From positions 1 through 64,000 of the forward strand of contig JBMNOP010000010.1 of assembly GCA_050943135.1 (NCBI GenBank): DNA of 64,000 nucleotides, in the 5' to 3' direction. The notes beneath the pieces were generated by a model. The model worked only from the letters and a program-made list of their open reading frames with translations. It had not been told where the DNA came from and ran no database searches. Positions 62,370 to 64,000 of this stretch are shown here, one piece after another. The stretch comes from RUG695 sp050943135 (GTDB lineage Bacteria > Planctomycetota > Planctomycetia > Pirellulales > Thermoguttaceae). Within the stretch, counting starts at the first letter, position 1. The number at the start of each line of letters is the position of its first letter. Made by a program: the position numbers and the translations under genes.

Positions 62370-62863
62370 TGCTCGGTTCCTCCTCTTGTTCCTTGGTCTC
62401 TCTTTTCGGGTTCCTTTGATCTCTTGGACTCATGCCGCCCGGGCGCGGCCGTCTGCCGCGGGGCGAAAATAATTGTCCGATCCTCTGCCTTAATGGTAAC
62501 TTGAAGCGACCGGCCGTTCAAGAGGGGCCGGAGGCCGGGCGGAAAAAGCGGTGGTGCCAAAGGGCGAAAAATCGTGGAAATGCGCGGAATATCGTCACGA
62601 AAAAAGCAAAACCGTGTTGCGCGTTTTGCCCCCGCCTCGGACCGCTTCCCCCGGTGGGGATTCCCTTGCCGAAAAGGAAATATTGTTTATAATGGGTTCG
62701 CTTTGGGCCGTAGCCGCGGGGTTCTCTTCAAGGTACTCCGTATAAAGGGGGGTAGGCGGGGTCGGAGCCGCGATTTGCGGAATTTCATTTCGTTTCCGTT
62801 CGATCCCTCATGTCGAGGGGGTTTCGGGCGCAAACCGGTCAAAATAATCAAGGAGTTTTAACA
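62370..62863. other. Divergent intergenic region with the gap promoter
   Basis: Contains the gap promoter (62666-62693) and a leader of about 160 bases. No gene recognised. Confidence 0.5.
62666..62693 (+). promoter_or_regulatory. Sigma-70-type promoter of the GAPDH gene
   Basis: TTGCCG at 62666-62671 and TATAAT at 62688-62693 with a 16-base spacer. Confidence 0.72.
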
Positions 62864-63886
62864 GTGGCTATTAATGTTGGCATCAACGGTTTCGGTCGTA
62901 TCGGTCGTCTCGTTTTTCGTCGCATGATGGAGACCCCCGAAAAATTTAACGTCGTCGGGATTAACGACCTCTCGAATCCGAAAGATCTCGCGATCCTTCT
63001 GAAGTACGACAGCACTCACGGCCGTTTCAAGGGCGGTGAAGTCTCCTGCGACGATGCGAACCTCATCGTCAACGGGAAGAAAATCCCGATCACTGCGGAA
63101 AAGAATCCTGCCGACATTCCGTGGGCCAAGCTCGGCGCCGATGTCGTTCTCGAAAGTACCGGCCGCTTTACCAGCCGCGCCAGCGGCGATGCCGCCGGGT
63201 ATGACAGCCACCTCAAGGCCGGTGCCCGCAAGGTCCTCCTTTCCGCTCCGGCTAAAGATGACATCGATCTGACCTGCGTTCTCGGTGTCAACGATGCCGA
63301 GCTGAAATCGGAACACAAATGTGTTTCAAACGCTTCCTGCACGACCAACTGCCTTGCCCCGATCGTGAAAGTTCTTGTCGATGAATTCGGCATCGACAAG
63401 GGCCTCATGACCACGGTCCACTCTTACACGAACGACCAGGTCGTTCTCGATATCCCCTACAAAAACATCTACCGCGGCCGCGCCGCCGCCCTGAACATCA
63501 TCCCGACCACCACCGGCGCCGCCAAAGCCGTCGGTATGGTCATCCCCGCGGTCAAAGGCAAGCTGACCGGTATTTCGCTGCGCGTTCCCACCCCGACCGG
63601 TTCGATCGTCGACCTGACCTGCAATACAAGCAAGCCGGTTACCAAAGACGCTGTCAATGCCGCGATGAAACGCGCCGCCGAAGGCCCCATGAAGGGGATT
63701 CTCGACTACAACGAAGACCCGCTCGTCCTCTCCGACGTCAAGGGTGATCCGCACAGTTCGATCTTCGTTCCGGAATGGACCGACGTGATCGGCGATAACC
63801 TTGTCAAGGTGCTGAGCTGGTACGACAACGAGTGGGGTTACAGCTGCCGTTCGGTCGATCTCATCGAAAAGATGGCCAATCTGTAA
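62864..63886 (+). CDS. gap: Type I glyceraldehyde-3-phosphate dehydrogenase
   Basis: 340 aa from GTG 62864 (MAINVGINGFGRIGRLVFRR) with AAGGAG nine bases upstream. The Rossmann start is GINGFGRIGR. The catalytic Cys is in NASCTTNCLAP, the His in TVHSYTNDQ, and phosphate and cofactor residues are in RAAALNIIPTTTGAAKAVG. The C-terminal WYDNEWGYSCRSVDLI is typical. It oxidises glyceraldehyde 3-phosphate in glycolysis, probably with NAD. Confidence 0.96.
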   Translation: MAINVGINGFGRIGRLVFRRMMETPEKFNVVGINDLSNPKDLAILLKYDSTHGRFKGGEVSCDDANLIVNGKKIPITAEKNPADIPWAKLGADVVLESTGRFTSRASGDAAGYDSHLKAGARKVLLSAPAKDDIDLTCVLGVNDAELKSEHKCVSNASCTTNCLAPIVKVLVDEFGIDKGLMTTVHSYTNDQVVLDIPYKNIYRGRAAALNIIPTTTGAAKAVGMVIPAVKGKLTGISLRVPTPTGSIVDLTCNTSKPVTKDAVNAAMKRAAEGPMKGILDYNEDPLVLSDVKGDPHSSIFVPEWTDVIGDNLVKVLSWYDNEWGYSCRSVDLIEKMANL

Positions 63887-64000
63887 TTCATGAAGTCATC
63901 CGGATTCTTCCCCCGAAGTTTCTTTATCTCATTTCCGGGATAACCGATACACACAAGAAGTTTTGGGGGAGCGGTGACCGAAATAAAATCCCGTGCGAAG
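63887..64000. other. Downstream region of gap, no feature assigned
   Basis: Short tail of the window; a C-rich run (TTCCCCCGAAG) and a G-rich run (TTTTGGGGGAG) about 60 bases apart could pair, but I would not call a terminator on that. Confidence 0.3.

Overview
This is chromosomal DNA from a planctomycete, probably related to the Pirellulales. The evidence is a large cysteine-rich YTV-repeat protein, a secreted beta-helix protein ending in a type I dockerin, a tricorn-type protease, several Pro/Ala/Glu-rich envelope proteins and lipoproteins, and GC-rich coding sequence overall. I worked by eye from the sequence. Family calls rest on motifs, and no database search was run.

Region 1-12.9 kb is accessory. 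It opens with the 3' end of the dockerin protein. A large Eco57I/PglX-like adenine DNA methylase follows, then about 0.85 kb of gene-poor DNA, a 25-residue-repeat coiled-coil gene on the minus strand, and a broken second copy of the middle of the methylase gene. Next comes a minus-strand cluster of unrecognised genes: a tandem pair of near-identical ORFs downstream of a 415-aa protein with a possible ADP-ribosyltransferase-like C-terminus, then a strikingly AT-rich 526-aa gene. Three copies of a 36-bp CRISPR-like repeat bracket the AT-rich gene. Two of them are spaced like a real repeat-spacer-repeat unit, and no cas genes are visible. This block is the best candidate for an undescribed mobile or defence module.

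Region 13-31 kb is mostly core. The YTV cell-wall protein has a near-consensus promoter and a strong terminator. It is followed by an LptF/G-type permease (minus), then pheS, a 1311-aa Pro/Gly-rich repeat protein lying between pheS and pheT, pheT, fabI, a lipoprotein, glgB and a dicarboxylate/glutamate-type symporter.

Region 31-43 kb starts with a two-gene unit resembling YhaO/YhaN (SbcD/SbcC-like). The phosphoesterase partner has lost most metal-binding motifs, and the ATPase partner carries a very long Asp/Glu repeat tail. A standalone protein with a sigma-70 region 4-like helix-turn-helix, a lipoprotein, an ankyrin-repeat protein and an MBL-fold hydrolase follow.

Region 43-64 kb holds a sodium:solute symporter, a tricorn-like protease, fabH and clpX with a small membrane protein (all minus), a secreted repeat-poor protein, a lipoprotein alpha/beta hydrolase, a small basic protein, tRNA-Ser(GGA), a divergent RpiB-family isomerase, an MscS channel, a secreted glycerophosphodiesterase with a nitroreductase, and type I glyceraldehyde-3-phosphate dehydrogenase. 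Several sigma-70-type promoters (TTGNNN, 16-17 bp, TATAAT-like) and intrinsic terminators are readable and are listed.
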